Shown here: positions 1 through 9,612 of the stretch, piece by piece
Position numbering within the stretch: position 1 is the stretch's first letter
How the letters are laid out: each line of letters starts with the position of its first letter
From: DASZTU01 sp035547675
GTDB lineage: Bacteria; Pseudomonadota; Alphaproteobacteria; Rhizobiales; Devosiaceae
Length of the DNA stretch: 28,447 bases
Direction: 5' to 3'
Assembly (NCBI GenBank): GCA_035547675.1
Contig: DASZUI010000293.1
Span: 1-28,447 of the forward strand
Notes under the pieces: generated by a model
The model's input: only the letters and a program-made list of their open reading frames with translations
Told to the model about the DNA's origin: nothing
The model's database searches: none
Translations under genes and position numbers: made by a program

Positions 1-180
1 CCGCCAGCATTCGCCCTGCTGCTGGCCCGTGACGGTGATGAAGCCGAAATTGCGGATCGAGGCGCCGTTGGCTTGCGCGTCGCGATCGAGAACGATCACT
101 TTCAGCCCGCGCCGGGCGGCGGCCAGGGCATGCGCCAGCCCGCAGATTCCAGCACCGACAACGGCGAGATCGTAGACCAT
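1..180 (-). CDS. FAD-dependent oxidoreductase (DAO/TIGR03364-like), 3' end cut by window
   Basis: The first 60 residues are visible; the rest lies beyond the left edge. They begin MVYDLAVVGAGICGLAHAL, a Rossmann fold with the GxGxxG-type dinucleotide site (VGAGICG, residues 8-14), followed by a basic stretch and the acidic VLDRD end of strand beta2 that binds the FAD ribose. The GASIRNFG segment that follows matches my memory of the TIGR03364 FAD oxidoreductases of the D-amino-acid/glycine-oxidase superfamily, which oxidise C-N bonds of small amines. The ATG is preceded by GGGAGA at 185-190, spaced by four bases, so this start is well supported. It lies 78 bases downstream of the LysR gene on the same strand and may be co-transcribed with it. 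The substrate is unknown; the divergent importer and lyase suggest an amine or N-substituted amino acid. Confidence 0.8.
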   Translation of the reverse strand, partial: MVYDLAVVGAGICGLAHALAAARRGLKVIVLDRDAQANGASIRNFGFITVTGQQQGECWR

Positions 181-258
181 GCGCTCTCCCTTTCCGTGCC
201 AGCTATGATGCAATCGCAACAGCAGCATGACAGTCGGCAGGATCGCCCCGCGCCGGTG

Positions 259-1164
259 CTAGCTCGCGACGGCCTCCCTTAGCCAGTTGCGGAACTGCCT
301 GAACCGCGGCGAGCGCAGCTTGGATTCGGCAAAAGTGAACGAATAATGTTCATGGACGACGTGCTCGGGGAACAGCGCGACGAGCCGGCCGGCATCGATC
401 TGGTCCTTGACGAGCCTCAGCCGGACAATGGCGACGCCCAGGCCTTCCTCGGCGGCGGTGAGTTCGAGGCCCGAGCTTTCGAAATCGATGAAGCGGGCGC
501 GGGCGAAGACTTCCGCCGCGTCCGGCCCGAGCCAGCGTTCCCAGTTGCGGGTATATTCGGCTGAGCGCAGCAGGGTGTGCCGCGCCAGGTCGTGCCGGTT
601 TGCGAGCGGCGGCGCCACGGCGAGATAAGACGGGCTGCAGACAGGAGAGAGGTTTGCCGGCGCAAGCGGCTCGGTCACAAATCCCCGGCGCGGGCCGGCG
701 CCGACGAAGATGGCGCCGTCCAAGCCCTCCAGTTCCGGCTGGCCGGTAACGAACCTGACGACCATGCCGGGATGCCGGCGATAAAGCGAGCCGAGCGCGG
801 GCATGACGCGGATCTGCAGGAACATGCGCGGGGCCGAAATCACCAGCGGGCGGTCGTCCGCATCGGCCGAAAGCGCGCGCGTGACATCGCGCAATTCAGA
901 CAGGAGCGTGTGGATTTTCGCCCAATAGGCCTCGCCCGCCGGCGTGAAGACGATGCGGCGGTGCCCGCGCTCGAACAGGGACAGCCCGAGGAAGGCTTCG
1001 AGATTCTGCACCTGCCGGCTGACCGCGCCCGCCGTGAGATGCAGTTCCTCGGCCGCCCGGGCAACGCTGAGGTGCCGCCCGACCGCCTCGAAGACGGGGA
1101 GCGATGTCATCGGCGGCAATCTCCGGCCGGCTTTGGGCTCCACCTTCTCCTCGCGCGATACCAA
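259..1164 (-). CDS. LysR-family transcriptional regulator (GcvA-like)
   Basis: This 301-residue protein has the usual LysR length. Residues about 15-75 form the winged helix-turn-helix: RRLPPMTSLPVFEAVGRHLS, then ARAAEELHLTAGAVSRQVQNLE, and the FTPAGEAYW turn. Residues about 100-295 are the periplasmic-binding-like effector domain. The RRLPP lead-in is typical of the GcvA subgroup and argues for a start upstream of the internal Met19; the ATG at 1164 is used here, though the exact start is not certain. The gene is divergent from the dipeptide-type importer operon starting at 1293, and the shared gap holds a T-N11-A inverted repeat. It probably regulates that operon, the downstream FAD oxidoreductase, and itself. 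The co-inducer is not predictable. Confidence 0.9.
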   Translation of the reverse strand: MVSREEKVEPKAGRRLPPMTSLPVFEAVGRHLSVARAAEELHLTAGAVSRQVQNLEAFLGLSLFERGHRRIVFTPAGEAYWAKIHTLLSELRDVTRALSADADDRPLVISAPRMFLQIRVMPALGSLYRRHPGMVVRFVTGQPELEGLDGAIFVGAGPRRGFVTEPLAPANLSPVCSPSYLAVAPPLANRHDLARHTLLRSAEYTRNWERWLGPDAAEVFARARFIDFESSGLELTAAEEGLGVAIVRLRLVKDQIDAGRLVALFPEHVVHEHYSFTFAESKLRSPRFRQFRNWLREAVAS

Positions 1165-1186
1165 TGGACATTCCCATAGCCGATCA

Positions 1187-1201
1187 TTGAGAAAAACTCA
1201 A
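1187..1201. promoter_or_regulatory. Candidate LysR box
   Basis: TTGAGAAAAACTCAA is a perfect 5-bp inverted repeat around five A residues and satisfies the LysR-type T-N11-A consensus. It lies 23 bases upstream of the LysR start and about 90 bases upstream of the divergent substrate-binding-protein start. That position suits autorepression plus activation of the importer operon. A second overlapping half (ATGAG) follows directly. Confidence 0.5.
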
Positions 1202-1292
1202 ATGAGCGGACAAAATTTGGATTTTTCCATGCGGAACCCCGTCCTAGCCTTCGAGCAACCAGACCCTCAAAGGCAAATATGGGAGGACGACC

Positions 1293-2906
1293 TTGAGAAG
1301 CCTTTCCGCGGCAGCCATCGGCGCGAGCCTGGTGGCGGCCACATCCATCGTTGCGGTGCCGGCGTTCGCCGATGAGCTGAAGGTGGGCCTTGCGGCCATT
1401 GCGACGTCGGTCGATCCGCATTTCCACCGCGCCGGCTTCAATTTCGACCTGCGCGAGAATGTTTCGGATGCGCTTGCCTATGCCAATGGCGTCAATGGCA
1501 AGGTCGAGCCGCGCCTCGCCGCCTCGTGGCAAATCCAGGGCGACAAGACCTGGATGCTGACGCTGGAGCCCAAGGCCAAGTTCGACGACGGCAAGCAGCT
1601 CTCGGCCGCCGACGTGATCTATTCGCTCTGCCGCGTCCGCAACGTGCCCAACAGCCCGGGCCTCTATTCGAGCTTCATTTCCACCATAGCGAGCGTCAAG
1701 GACGCCGGCGGCGGCAAGCTCGAGATCGACACCAAGGTTCCCGATCCGAACCTGATGCGTTCGCTGGCCAATATCGGCATCGTCGAGAATCCGACGGGCA
1801 AGACGCTGACCTATGACGACAAGACCTGCGGCAACGACAACTGGCTCGACACCGCCAAGTTCAACGACGGCACGCTGTCGCCGGGCATCGGCCATTACCG
1901 CGTCGCCAGGTTCACGCCCGATGTCGAGATCGACCTCGAGAAGAACCCGAACTATTACGGTACGCCGGCTTCCTACGACAAAGTGACGATCAAGGCGCTG
2001 CCCGACGACAGCGCCCGCATCGCCGCGCTGCTCGGCGGCTCGGTGGACGTGATCAATGCGGTGCCGATCAACAGCGTCGATTCCGTGCAGTCGGCCGGCA
2101 AGTTCCAGCTGATCTCGCAGCCATCGTCGCTGCTCATCTTCATCCTTCCCGACCAGGGGCGGGATTCGACGCCGAAGGTGTCGGGCACGAACGGCAAGAA
2201 CCCCTATCTCGACCCGCGCGTGCGCAAGGCGTTGAACCTGGCCATCGACCGCAACCAGATCGCCGAGCAGATCATGGGCGGCATGGCGGCGCCGACCAGC
2301 CAGATCATCGTGGACGGCGTTTTCGGGCATGACCCCGATCTCAAGCCCTATCCCTACGACCCGACCCAGGCCAAGAAATTGCTTGCCGAGGCGGGCTATC
2401 CGAACGGTTTCGGGCTGACGCTGACCGCCCCGGCCGACCGCTATACCAATGGCGCGCAGGTGGCGCAGGCGGTCGCCGCCATGCTGACCCAGATCGGGCT
2501 CAACGTGACGCTGGAGACCTTCCCCAAGAGCGTCTATTTCGACAAGGCGAGCAATTACGAATACAGCCTCTACCTTGCCGGCGCCGCGGCGGATACGGGG
2601 GAGGGGCTGAGCCTCCTCATCAATGTTGCCGGCACGCGCGATCCGAAGAAGGGCTGGGGCGGCGCCAATCGCGGCCGCTATTCGGACCCGAAGACGGACC
2701 AGCTGCTCACCGAAGCGCAGTCGACGCTCGACGACGCCAAGCGCGAGGATCTGCTCAAGAAGGCGTCCGACCAGGTCTATGAGGATGCCGGTTTGATCCC
2801 GCTCTATCACGAATATGGCGTGTGGGCGGCCCGCAACGGCGTGCATTTCGAGGCCAACGCCAACCTCACCAACATCTTCTATACCGCGCACCCCGACTCC
2901 GAATAG
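1293..2906 (+). CDS. Oligopeptide/dipeptide-type ABC transporter substrate-binding protein
   Basis: This 537-residue protein belongs to the SBP_bac_5 (DppA/OppA/NikA) family. It starts with a Sec signal peptide ending VAVPAFA, followed by the mature DELKVGLAAIATSVDPHF segment. Family features include EPRLAASWQ, FDDGKQLSAADVIYS, the DPRVRKALNLAIDR helix near residue 310, and the YDPTQAKKLLAEAGYPNGF stretch. The start is a TTG with an excellent GGGAGGA ribosome site at 1281-1287; the nearby ATG at 1279 is out of frame. It is the first gene of the operon, and a perfect intercistronic hairpin separates it from the lyase and membrane genes, which fits higher expression of the binding protein. It acts in the periplasm delivering solute to the permeases at 4436 and 5416. 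The ligand may be a peptide, opine, chelator or similar. Confidence 0.92.
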   Translation: MRSLSAAAIGASLVAATSIVAVPAFADELKVGLAAIATSVDPHFHRAGFNFDLRENVSDALAYANGVNGKVEPRLAASWQIQGDKTWMLTLEPKAKFDDGKQLSAADVIYSLCRVRNVPNSPGLYSSFISTIASVKDAGGGKLEIDTKVPDPNLMRSLANIGIVENPTGKTLTYDDKTCGNDNWLDTAKFNDGTLSPGIGHYRVARFTPDVEIDLEKNPNYYGTPASYDKVTIKALPDDSARIAALLGGSVDVINAVPINSVDSVQSAGKFQLISQPSSLLIFILPDQGRDSTPKVSGTNGKNPYLDPRVRKALNLAIDRNQIAEQIMGGMAAPTSQIIVDGVFGHDPDLKPYPYDPTQAKKLLAEAGYPNGFGLTLTAPADRYTNGAQVAQAVAAMLTQIGLNVTLETFPKSVYFDKASNYEYSLYLAGAAADTGEGLSLLINVAGTRDPKKGWGGANRGRYSDPKTDQLLTEAQSTLDDAKREDLLKKASDQVYEDAGLIPLYHEYGVWAARNGVHFEANANLTNIFYTAHPDSE

Positions 2907-2914
2907 GCGCGGCC

Positions 2915-2945
2915 GGGCAAGGCCGGGTGCGCTCCGGCCTTGCCC
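2915..2945 (+). terminator. Intercistronic hairpin after substrate-binding protein gene
   Basis: GGGCAAGGCCGG (2915-2926) pairs perfectly with CCGGCCTTGCCC (2934-2945) across a 7-base loop. There is no U-run after it, so it is more likely a processing, 3'-stabilising or partial-termination element than a complete terminator. It would uncouple the abundance of the binding protein from the downstream genes. Confidence 0.6.
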
Positions 2946-3032
2946 ACTTAGGGCCGAAGGCAATCGCCGCCGAACCACGAACGCCGACCGCTTTTGCCGA
3001 AAGCGCTCAAGCCTCCGAAAGCTCCCTGACAG

Positions 3033-4439
3033 ATGGCTACAGAATTCAACCAGGCCCTGTCGTCGCAATTCGACTATCGCGGGTTGCGCGATGCCTTTGC
3101 GCCGGCGGCCATGTACCAGGCGTTTCTCGATGTCGAGAAAGCCGTGGCGCTGTCGCAGGCCGAGCTGGGCATGATCCCCGCGGAGTCGGCCGAGGCCATC
3201 GCCGGCAATTGCCGCTATGACCTGCTCGACCTCGGCCGGATCGAGGCGGGCTATCGCACGACGCGGCATCCGCTGATGCCGCTGATCAACGAGCTGGTGC
3301 GGCTTTCGGGCCCGGTTCACGGCGGCTATGTGCATTGGGGCATTACCACGCAGAACGTCATCCAGACCGGCCTGCTGCTGCTGGCGAGCCGTGCGCAGCA
3401 GACGCTGGACCAGATTGTTCGCGACATTCTCTCCCATCTCGGCCGGCATGCCCGCACTCACGCCGCGACCACCATGGCGGGGCGCACACATTACCGCCAT
3501 GCGGTGCCGATCACCTTCGGCTTCAAGGTCGCCGTGTGGATCGAGGAACTGCTCGAGGCCGTGGACCGCCTTGCCGAGGCACGCAGCCGGGCCTTCACCG
3601 TCATGTCGGGCGGTGCCGTGGGGTGCTTTTCCGCCATCGGGCGCGCGGGGCCGGATTTCCAGTCGCTGGTCGCGCGGCGGCTCGGCATGGGGGAAATGGC
3701 CATCCCGTCGCGCGCCATCCGCACGCATATCTGCGAATATGCCAATGCGCTGGCGCTGATGGCCTCGGTCTGCCACCGCATTGCCGAGGAGGTCTACGAG
3801 ACCTCGTCGGAGGAATATGGCGAACTCGCCGAAAGGCGCTTCGAGGGCTCCATCGGCTCCTCGACCATGCCGCAGAAGGTCAATCCGGTCGTCTGCTACG
3901 GCATCATCGCCAATGCCAACAAGCTCTACAGCCTCGCCGGCATGATGATGGCCTCGGCGCACCGGCCGTTCGAATCCGACGGCGCGGCCAATCAGCTGTT
4001 CGAGGATGGGCTGGTGGAGGTGATCGAAGCGATATCCGACGTGCTGGTCCGCACCGAGGCATTGCTGCGCGATCTGGACCTCGACGTGGCGCGGATGCGG
4101 GCCAATCTCGATCTTTCGCATGGCGCCATCTTCGGGGAATTTGCGATGATGCGGCTCGGCGAAAGCGTGGGCAAGCATCGGGCCCACGAGATGGTGCATG
4201 AGGCGGCGCTGGCCGCGGCCGGCGGCAAGGGGGCGTTCCTCGACGAGCTGGCGCGACTCCCCGGCGGGGAGGCCGTGCGCGCCGAGATCGAACAACGCCT
4301 CGCGACCGATGGCGCCTCCGGCATCTGCAAGGAATATGCGCTGTTCTTCGGCGGGCTCGTCGAGAACCTCGAACCCGGGACGGTACCGCCGCCCGAAAAG
4401 CGCCGCATCAATGCCTATCTGAAGTCCGAAGGGCCATGA
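3033..4439 (+). CDS. Fumarase/aspartase-superfamily lyase (PurB/PcaB/argininosuccinate-lyase-like)
   Basis: This 468-residue cytosolic enzyme carries the superfamily signature GSSTMPQKVNP (residues 275-285), whose flexible loop holds the catalytic serine. It also has the GRTHYRHA segment (H153, H156) matching the second conserved region, and VHWGITTQN in the first. Members eliminate fumarate or an analogue from C-N bonds, or cycloisomerise muconates. The sequence resembles PurB/PcaB-like proteins more than a housekeeping enzyme. Its place inside a Dpp-type importer operon, with its stop overlapping the permease start (ATGA at 4436-4439), suggests it cleaves the imported compound, for example an N-succinyl-type conjugate such as EDDS, although that substrate is inference. 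No strong ribosome site precedes the ATG. Confidence 0.85.
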   Translation: MATEFNQALSSQFDYRGLRDAFAPAAMYQAFLDVEKAVALSQAELGMIPAESAEAIAGNCRYDLLDLGRIEAGYRTTRHPLMPLINELVRLSGPVHGGYVHWGITTQNVIQTGLLLLASRAQQTLDQIVRDILSHLGRHARTHAATTMAGRTHYRHAVPITFGFKVAVWIEELLEAVDRLAEARSRAFTVMSGGAVGCFSAIGRAGPDFQSLVARRLGMGEMAIPSRAIRTHICEYANALALMASVCHRIAEEVYETSSEEYGELAERRFEGSIGSSTMPQKVNPVVCYGIIANANKLYSLAGMMMASAHRPFESDGAANQLFEDGLVEVIEAISDVLVRTEALLRDLDLDVARMRANLDLSHGAIFGEFAMMRLGESVGKHRAHEMVHEAALAAAGGKGAFLDELARLPGGEAVRAEIEQRLATDGASGICKEYALFFGGLVENLEPGTVPPPEKRRINAYLKSEGP

Positions 4440-5419
4440 TTTCCTTCGTACTCCGCCGCCTTTTCCAGAGCCTCGTCGTCGTCCTGCTGCTGTCGCTGGT
4501 GCTGTTCGTCGGCATCTGGCTGATCGGCAATCCCGTCGACGTGATGATTTCCTCGGAAGCCACCGAGGCCGACCGGCTCGCGGCCATGCACTCGCTCGGC
4601 CTCGACAAGCCGCTCTGGGAGCAATACCTGATCTTCCTCTCCAATGCGGCGCATGGGGATTGGGGCGCGTCTTTCGTCTATAAGGTGCCGGTCACGGACA
4701 TCCTGATGCAGCGCCTGCCGGCGAGCCTCGAACTGGCCGGGGTCGCGTTCGTCCTCGCCATCGTCATTTCAATCCCGGCGGGGCTTTACGCGGGGCTCAG
4801 GCCCAATTCGCCGATCGCGCGCTTCATCATGACCTTTTCGCTGGTCGGCGTATCCATCCCGACCTTCTGGCAGGGCATGCTGCTGATCGTCGCCTTCGGC
4901 ATTGCGCTGCCCATCCTGCCGGTCGGCGATCGGGGACAGTTGGCGACGCATTTCGGCGTCACCACGAGCCTCTTTACGCTGGATGGCTGGCGGCACGTCA
5001 TCATGCCCGCCTTCAGCCTGTGCCTGCTCAAGATGTCGCTGCTGATGCGGGTCACGCGGGCGGCGACGGTCGAAATCTCCAAGCTCGACTATGTGAAATT
5101 CGCCTATGCCAAGGGCGTGAGGACCTGGAAGGTCGTGATCGGGCACATCCTCAGGAATGCGCTGGTGCCGCTCATCACCGTGATCGGCATCGAGATGGGC
5201 AATCTCCTCGCCTATGGCGTCATCACCGAGACGGTCTTTTCCTGGCCGGGGCTCGGGCAGCTTCTCATCAATTCGATCAAGGTGCTCGACCGGCCGATGA
5301 TCGTCGCGCAGCTCACCTATACGGCGCTGCTCTTCATCTTCATCAATTTCGTCGTCGATATCCTTCACATGACCATCGATCCGCGCATGAAGGCGGTGAT
5401 GGGGAGGCGCGGGGCATGA
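4436..5419 (+). CDS. DppB-type ABC transporter permease
   Basis: This 327-residue inner-membrane protein has the DppB/OppB layout. A TM1 near residues 8-32 is followed by a periplasmic segment (SSEATEADRLAAMHSLGLDK, then YLIFLSNAAHGDWGASF), and five further membrane spans follow. The cytoplasmic EAA-type coupling loop reads YVKFAYAKGVRTWKVVIGH near residues 219-237, and the family-typical TETVFSWPGLGQLL and MTIDPRMK tail are present. Its start overlaps the lyase stop by ATGA, and its own stop overlaps the next permease start in the same way, so translation is coupled. It pairs with the DppC-like subunit to form the import channel. Confidence 0.93.
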   Translation: MISFVLRRLFQSLVVVLLLSLVLFVGIWLIGNPVDVMISSEATEADRLAAMHSLGLDKPLWEQYLIFLSNAAHGDWGASFVYKVPVTDILMQRLPASLELAGVAFVLAIVISIPAGLYAGLRPNSPIARFIMTFSLVGVSIPTFWQGMLLIVAFGIALPILPVGDRGQLATHFGVTTSLFTLDGWRHVIMPAFSLCLLKMSLLMRVTRAATVEISKLDYVKFAYAKGVRTWKVVIGHILRNALVPLITVIGIEMGNLLAYGVITETVFSWPGLGQLLINSIKVLDRPMIVAQLTYTALLFIFINFVVDILHMTIDPRMKAVMGRRGA

Positions 5420-6603
5420 ACCGCGGCTTCGTCGGTTTTGCGAGGCGGTTTGCCGAAAGCCCGGTGGGGGTGGCGAGCCTCGTCGTCACGCTGTTCTTCA
5501 TCTTCTGCGCCCTGTTCGCCCCCTGGATTTCGCCGACCGATCCCTATGACCTTTCCAAGCTCCAGCTCACCGACGCGCTGAAGCCGGTCGGCGCGCATAA
5601 GATGGTGCCGGGCGAGGAAATCCGGCTCGATTTCGCGGTCACTGGCGGCAAGGCCAGTGCGCAGGGGGATGCCAGGGGCATTTCGGCCGAGCCTTGCGGC
5701 GACAATTGCCTGACGGTCGGCATGAAGTCGGGCGGCCTCGCCAGCCTGCAAATCCGCAACCTGCCCAAGGGCGCAACGGTCGAGGGCGCGACCAAGCATC
5801 CGATCCAGCCCTGGTGGACGGTCGCCAATCCCAAGGACGGCATGGTGAAGATCACCTCGGCCGATCCGCTGCCCAGGGACTTCAATTTCTCAGTCGTCGC
5901 CAAGACGGCCGACCATCCGACCGATTTCGTGTTCCGGCTCGGCACGGACGCCTTCGGGCGCGACATGCTCTCGGCTATCCTTTACGGCATCCGGATTTCG
6001 GTATTCGTCGGGATCGTCGCCGCCGGCACGGCGCTGGTCATCGGCACCGGGCTCGGGCTGCTGGCGGCCTGGCGGGGCGGCGTGACGGATGCGATCATCA
6101 TGCGGGCCGTCGATTTCATGCTCGGCTTTCCGTCGATCCTCGTCGGCCTCGCCATTCTGGCGGTGCTGGGCAGCGGCGTCTCCAAGGTCGTGCTCGCCAT
6201 CGTCATCGTGCAATGGTCGTATTACGCGCGTACCTCGCGGGCGCTGGCCATGAGCGAGCTCGGCAAGGAATATGTGGAGGCGGCGCGGTGCCTGCGCCTG
6301 CCGGCCTGGCGCATCATGGTCCGCCACGTGCTGCCCAATTGCCTGCCGCAGATCATCGTGCTGTTCACGCTCAACATCGCGGCGGCGATCGCGCTCGAAT
6401 CCTCGCTGAGCTTTCTGGGCGTCGGGCTGCCGCTCACCCAGCCCTCGCTCGGCATGCTGATCGCCAATGGCTACCAGTACATCTTCTCCCGGCAATATTG
6501 GCTGAGCCTTTATCCGGGGATCGTGCTGCTGGTGATGATCATCGCCATGAACCTGCTGGGGGACCGCCTGCGCGACCTCAACAATCCGCGGCTCGACAAT
6601 TAG
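5416..6603 (+). CDS. DppC-type ABC transporter permease with an extra periplasmic domain
   Basis: This 395-residue permease is about 90-100 residues longer than a usual DppC/OppC (about 280-310). TM1 lies near residues 17-37. The conserved GTDAFGRDML motif, normally 30-40 residues later, appears only at residue 176. The intervening segment (about 47-172) is polar, contains a CGDNC pair that could form a disulfide, and shows beta-like alternation; topology places it in the periplasm. The core from 176 to the end is standard, with the EAA loop YVEAARCLRLPAWRIMVRH and SLSFLGVGLP. The ATG at 5416 overlaps the upstream stop. The insert may help dock or select the solute-binding protein, which is inference. 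Confidence 0.92.
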   Translation: MNRGFVGFARRFAESPVGVASLVVTLFFIFCALFAPWISPTDPYDLSKLQLTDALKPVGAHKMVPGEEIRLDFAVTGGKASAQGDARGISAEPCGDNCLTVGMKSGGLASLQIRNLPKGATVEGATKHPIQPWWTVANPKDGMVKITSADPLPRDFNFSVVAKTADHPTDFVFRLGTDAFGRDMLSAILYGIRISVFVGIVAAGTALVIGTGLGLLAAWRGGVTDAIIMRAVDFMLGFPSILVGLAILAVLGSGVSKVVLAIVIVQWSYYARTSRALAMSELGKEYVEAARCLRLPAWRIMVRHVLPNCLPQIIVLFTLNIAAAIALESSLSFLGVGLPLTQPSLGMLIANGYQYIFSRQYWLSLYPGIVLLVMIIAMNLLGDRLRDLNNPRLDN

Positions 6604-6612
6604 GAGCCTGCG

Positions 6613-7581
6613 GTGACGGAAGCATTCTTCAAGGTCGAGGGCCTCAACACCTGGTTTTTCACGCGGGCCGGCGTGATCAAGTCGGTGCGCGACGTCTCCT
6701 TCGACCTGAGGCCGGGCGAGGTGCTGGGCATTGCCGGCGAATCCGGCTCGGGCAAGTCGGTGACCGGCATGTCGATCATGGGCCAGATCGACGAGCCGGG
6801 CAAAATCGTCTCGGGCTCCATCCGGCTCAACGGCGAGGAGCTGACGGCGCTCAGCTTCGAGCAGATGCGCCGGGTGCGCGGCAAGCGTATCGCCATGGTG
6901 TTCCAGAACCCGCTGATGACGCTCAACCCGGTCATGCGGGTGCGCGACCAGATGTACGAGGCCATTGGCGAGCACGAACACGCCTCGCACGCCGAAATGC
7001 GCGAGCGCTCCATCGAGGCGCTGCGCGCGGTGGGCATACCCTCGCCCGAAGAGCGGCTCGCCGCCTATCCGCACGAACTGTCGGGCGGCATGCGCCAGCG
7101 CGTGGTGATCGCCACGGCGCTGCTCAACGGGCCGGACATGATCATCGCCGACGAGCCGACGACGGCGCTCGACGTCACCATACAGGCGCAGATCATCTAC
7201 CAGATGCGCCGGCAGATCGACGAGCGCGGGCTCGGCATGATCTGGATTACGCACGATCTCGCGACCCTCTCGGAGCTCGCCGACCGCATCATGGTCATGT
7301 ATGCGGGCGCCCGCATGGAGATCGGTACGACCGCCGAGATCATCGGTACGCCGCGGCATCCCTATACGCGCAAGCTTCTGGAATCGGTGCCCTCGCGCAA
7401 TGTGCCGGGGCAGAAGCTCAGGCAGATCCAGGGTTCCATGCCGTCGCTGCTGATGCTGGGGGAGGGATGCCCCTTCGCCAGCCGCTGCGAGCGGGCGACG
7501 GACATCTGCCGGCACACCCTGATCGAGCAGGAATTCTCCCCCACGCACCGCGTCTGGTGCCATCATCCGCACGAGGCCTGA
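6613..7581 (+). CDS. DppD-type ABC transporter ATP-binding protein
   Basis: This 322-residue ATPase has Walker A GESGSGKS near residues 42-49, the Q-loop VFQNPLMTLNP, signature LSGGMRQR near residue 156, Walker B MIIADEPTTALD near residue 180, and the switch histidine in WITHD. The C-terminal oligopeptide/nickel extension includes HPYTRKLLESVP and a CPFASRC...DIC cysteine set, as found in Dpp/Opp ATPases. The start is GTG at 6613, with TAGGAG formed partly by the upstream stop codon at 6601-6606. It powers the permease pair together with the next gene. Confidence 0.93.
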   Translation: MTEAFFKVEGLNTWFFTRAGVIKSVRDVSFDLRPGEVLGIAGESGSGKSVTGMSIMGQIDEPGKIVSGSIRLNGEELTALSFEQMRRVRGKRIAMVFQNPLMTLNPVMRVRDQMYEAIGEHEHASHAEMRERSIEALRAVGIPSPEERLAAYPHELSGGMRQRVVIATALLNGPDMIIADEPTTALDVTIQAQIIYQMRRQIDERGLGMIWITHDLATLSELADRIMVMYAGARMEIGTTAEIIGTPRHPYTRKLLESVPSRNVPGQKLRQIQGSMPSLLMLGEGCPFASRCERATDICRHTLIEQEFSPTHRVWCHHPHEA

Positions 7582-7583
7582 GT

Positions 7584-8588
<1,005 letters not shown>

Positions 8589-8689
8589 CCTGGCGGCCCC
8601 CCTGTTTCCGAACGCAAGGGCAGGGGCCCGCGTTATGGCTTTGGACACGCCGTATCTCAATGGATCGGAAAATGGGAGGATCGGGGCCA

Positions 8690-9591
8690 GTGCTGAACCG
8701 CCGGGAGTTCCTCGGCTCCGCCGCCGGAGCGGCATTGTCCGGGCTGGCGCCCGGCGGCGCAGCGGCCGAGCCTGTCGCGGCCGCGCCCGGCAAGCCCAGC
8801 CTCGGCCGGGTACCGGCCGATGAGATCAGCATCCAGCTTTTCACGCTCCGCGACCAGCTCGCCCGGGACTTCGACGGCACTCTGCGCCGATTGGCCGAAA
8901 TCGGCTATCGCTGCGTCGAACATGGCGGATTCGCCGGCCGCACGGCCGCGGATTTCAGGGCCGCGCTGGACCGGGCCGGCCTCTCGGCCACATCGGGGCA
9001 CGTGGCCATCCCGCAGCCTTTCGATGCCGATATCTGGCGGGCGGCGCTGGCCGATGCCCGGCAGATCGGCGCGAGGCACATCATCCACCCGCTGTTCGGC
9101 GTCGATGCCAGGGGGCCGATCCGCGAACGCGCCAGGTGGGAGGCCTTCGCGCACGACCTGAACGCGGCCGGAAAGCTCGCCAGCGAGGCCGGGCTGCTGT
9201 TCGGCTATCACAACCACAACAGCGAGTTTTTCCGGCTCGCGGACGGCACGGGCGAGACCGGCTATGGCGTGCTGGCGGCGGAAACCGACCCCGCCCATGT
9301 CCACTTCGAAGTGGATCTGTTCTGGGCCTGGCGCGGCGCGGTCGACCCGGTCGATCTGTTCGCGACGGTCGGCCCGCGCGTGCTGCAACTTCACGTCAAG
9401 GACCTCGACCAGGCGGGCAGCTTTGCCGATCCGGGGCAGGGGCTCATCGACTTCGCCCGGATTTTCCGTGCGCAGGCCGTCGAGGAATATATCGTGGAGC
9501 GGGACGATGCCGGCACGGCGCCGCGCGCCCCCGCCGATGCGCTCGACACGGCCCGGGTCGGGTACGATTCCTGCGCTCGGTTTCGTTTTGA
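8690..9591 (+). CDS. Tat-exported sugar phosphate isomerase/epimerase-like TIM barrel, frameshifted near its end
   Basis: The N-terminus carries a twin-arginine signal (NRREFLGSAAGAALSGLAPG). The mature part is a xylose-isomerase-like TIM barrel (AP endonuclease family 2 fold): ISIQLFTLRDQL, YRCVEHGGF, FGYHNHNSEF, VHFEVDLFWA and LQLHVKDLD contain the His/Glu/Asp residues that usually bind a divalent metal. The best start is GTG at 8690 with GGGAGGA at 8674-8680; ATGs at 8660 and 8672 are alternatives. The frame as given runs to 9874, antisense through the methyltransferase gene. Adding one T at about 9568-9569 restores GYDFLRSVSF and a stop at 9589-9591, the ending I expect for this family. 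The interval given here assumes that correction. Function is likely oxidation or isomerisation of a sugar derivative in the periplasm; substrate unknown. Confidence 0.78.
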
Positions 9592-9612
9592 GCGCTGCGG
9601 CAGCGCCCCCGG

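Noticed and set aside
1107..4295. A 1062-codon open frame antisense to the binding protein and lyase genes
   Set aside because: Its composition (very Arg/His/Gly-rich) and full overlap with two well-supported genes show it is a codon-bias shadow common in high-GC DNA.
8595..8628. Possible terminator after the dppF-type gene
   Set aside because: Only six contiguous pairs (CCCCTG/CAGGGG) with a 16-base loop and no U-run; too weak to list.
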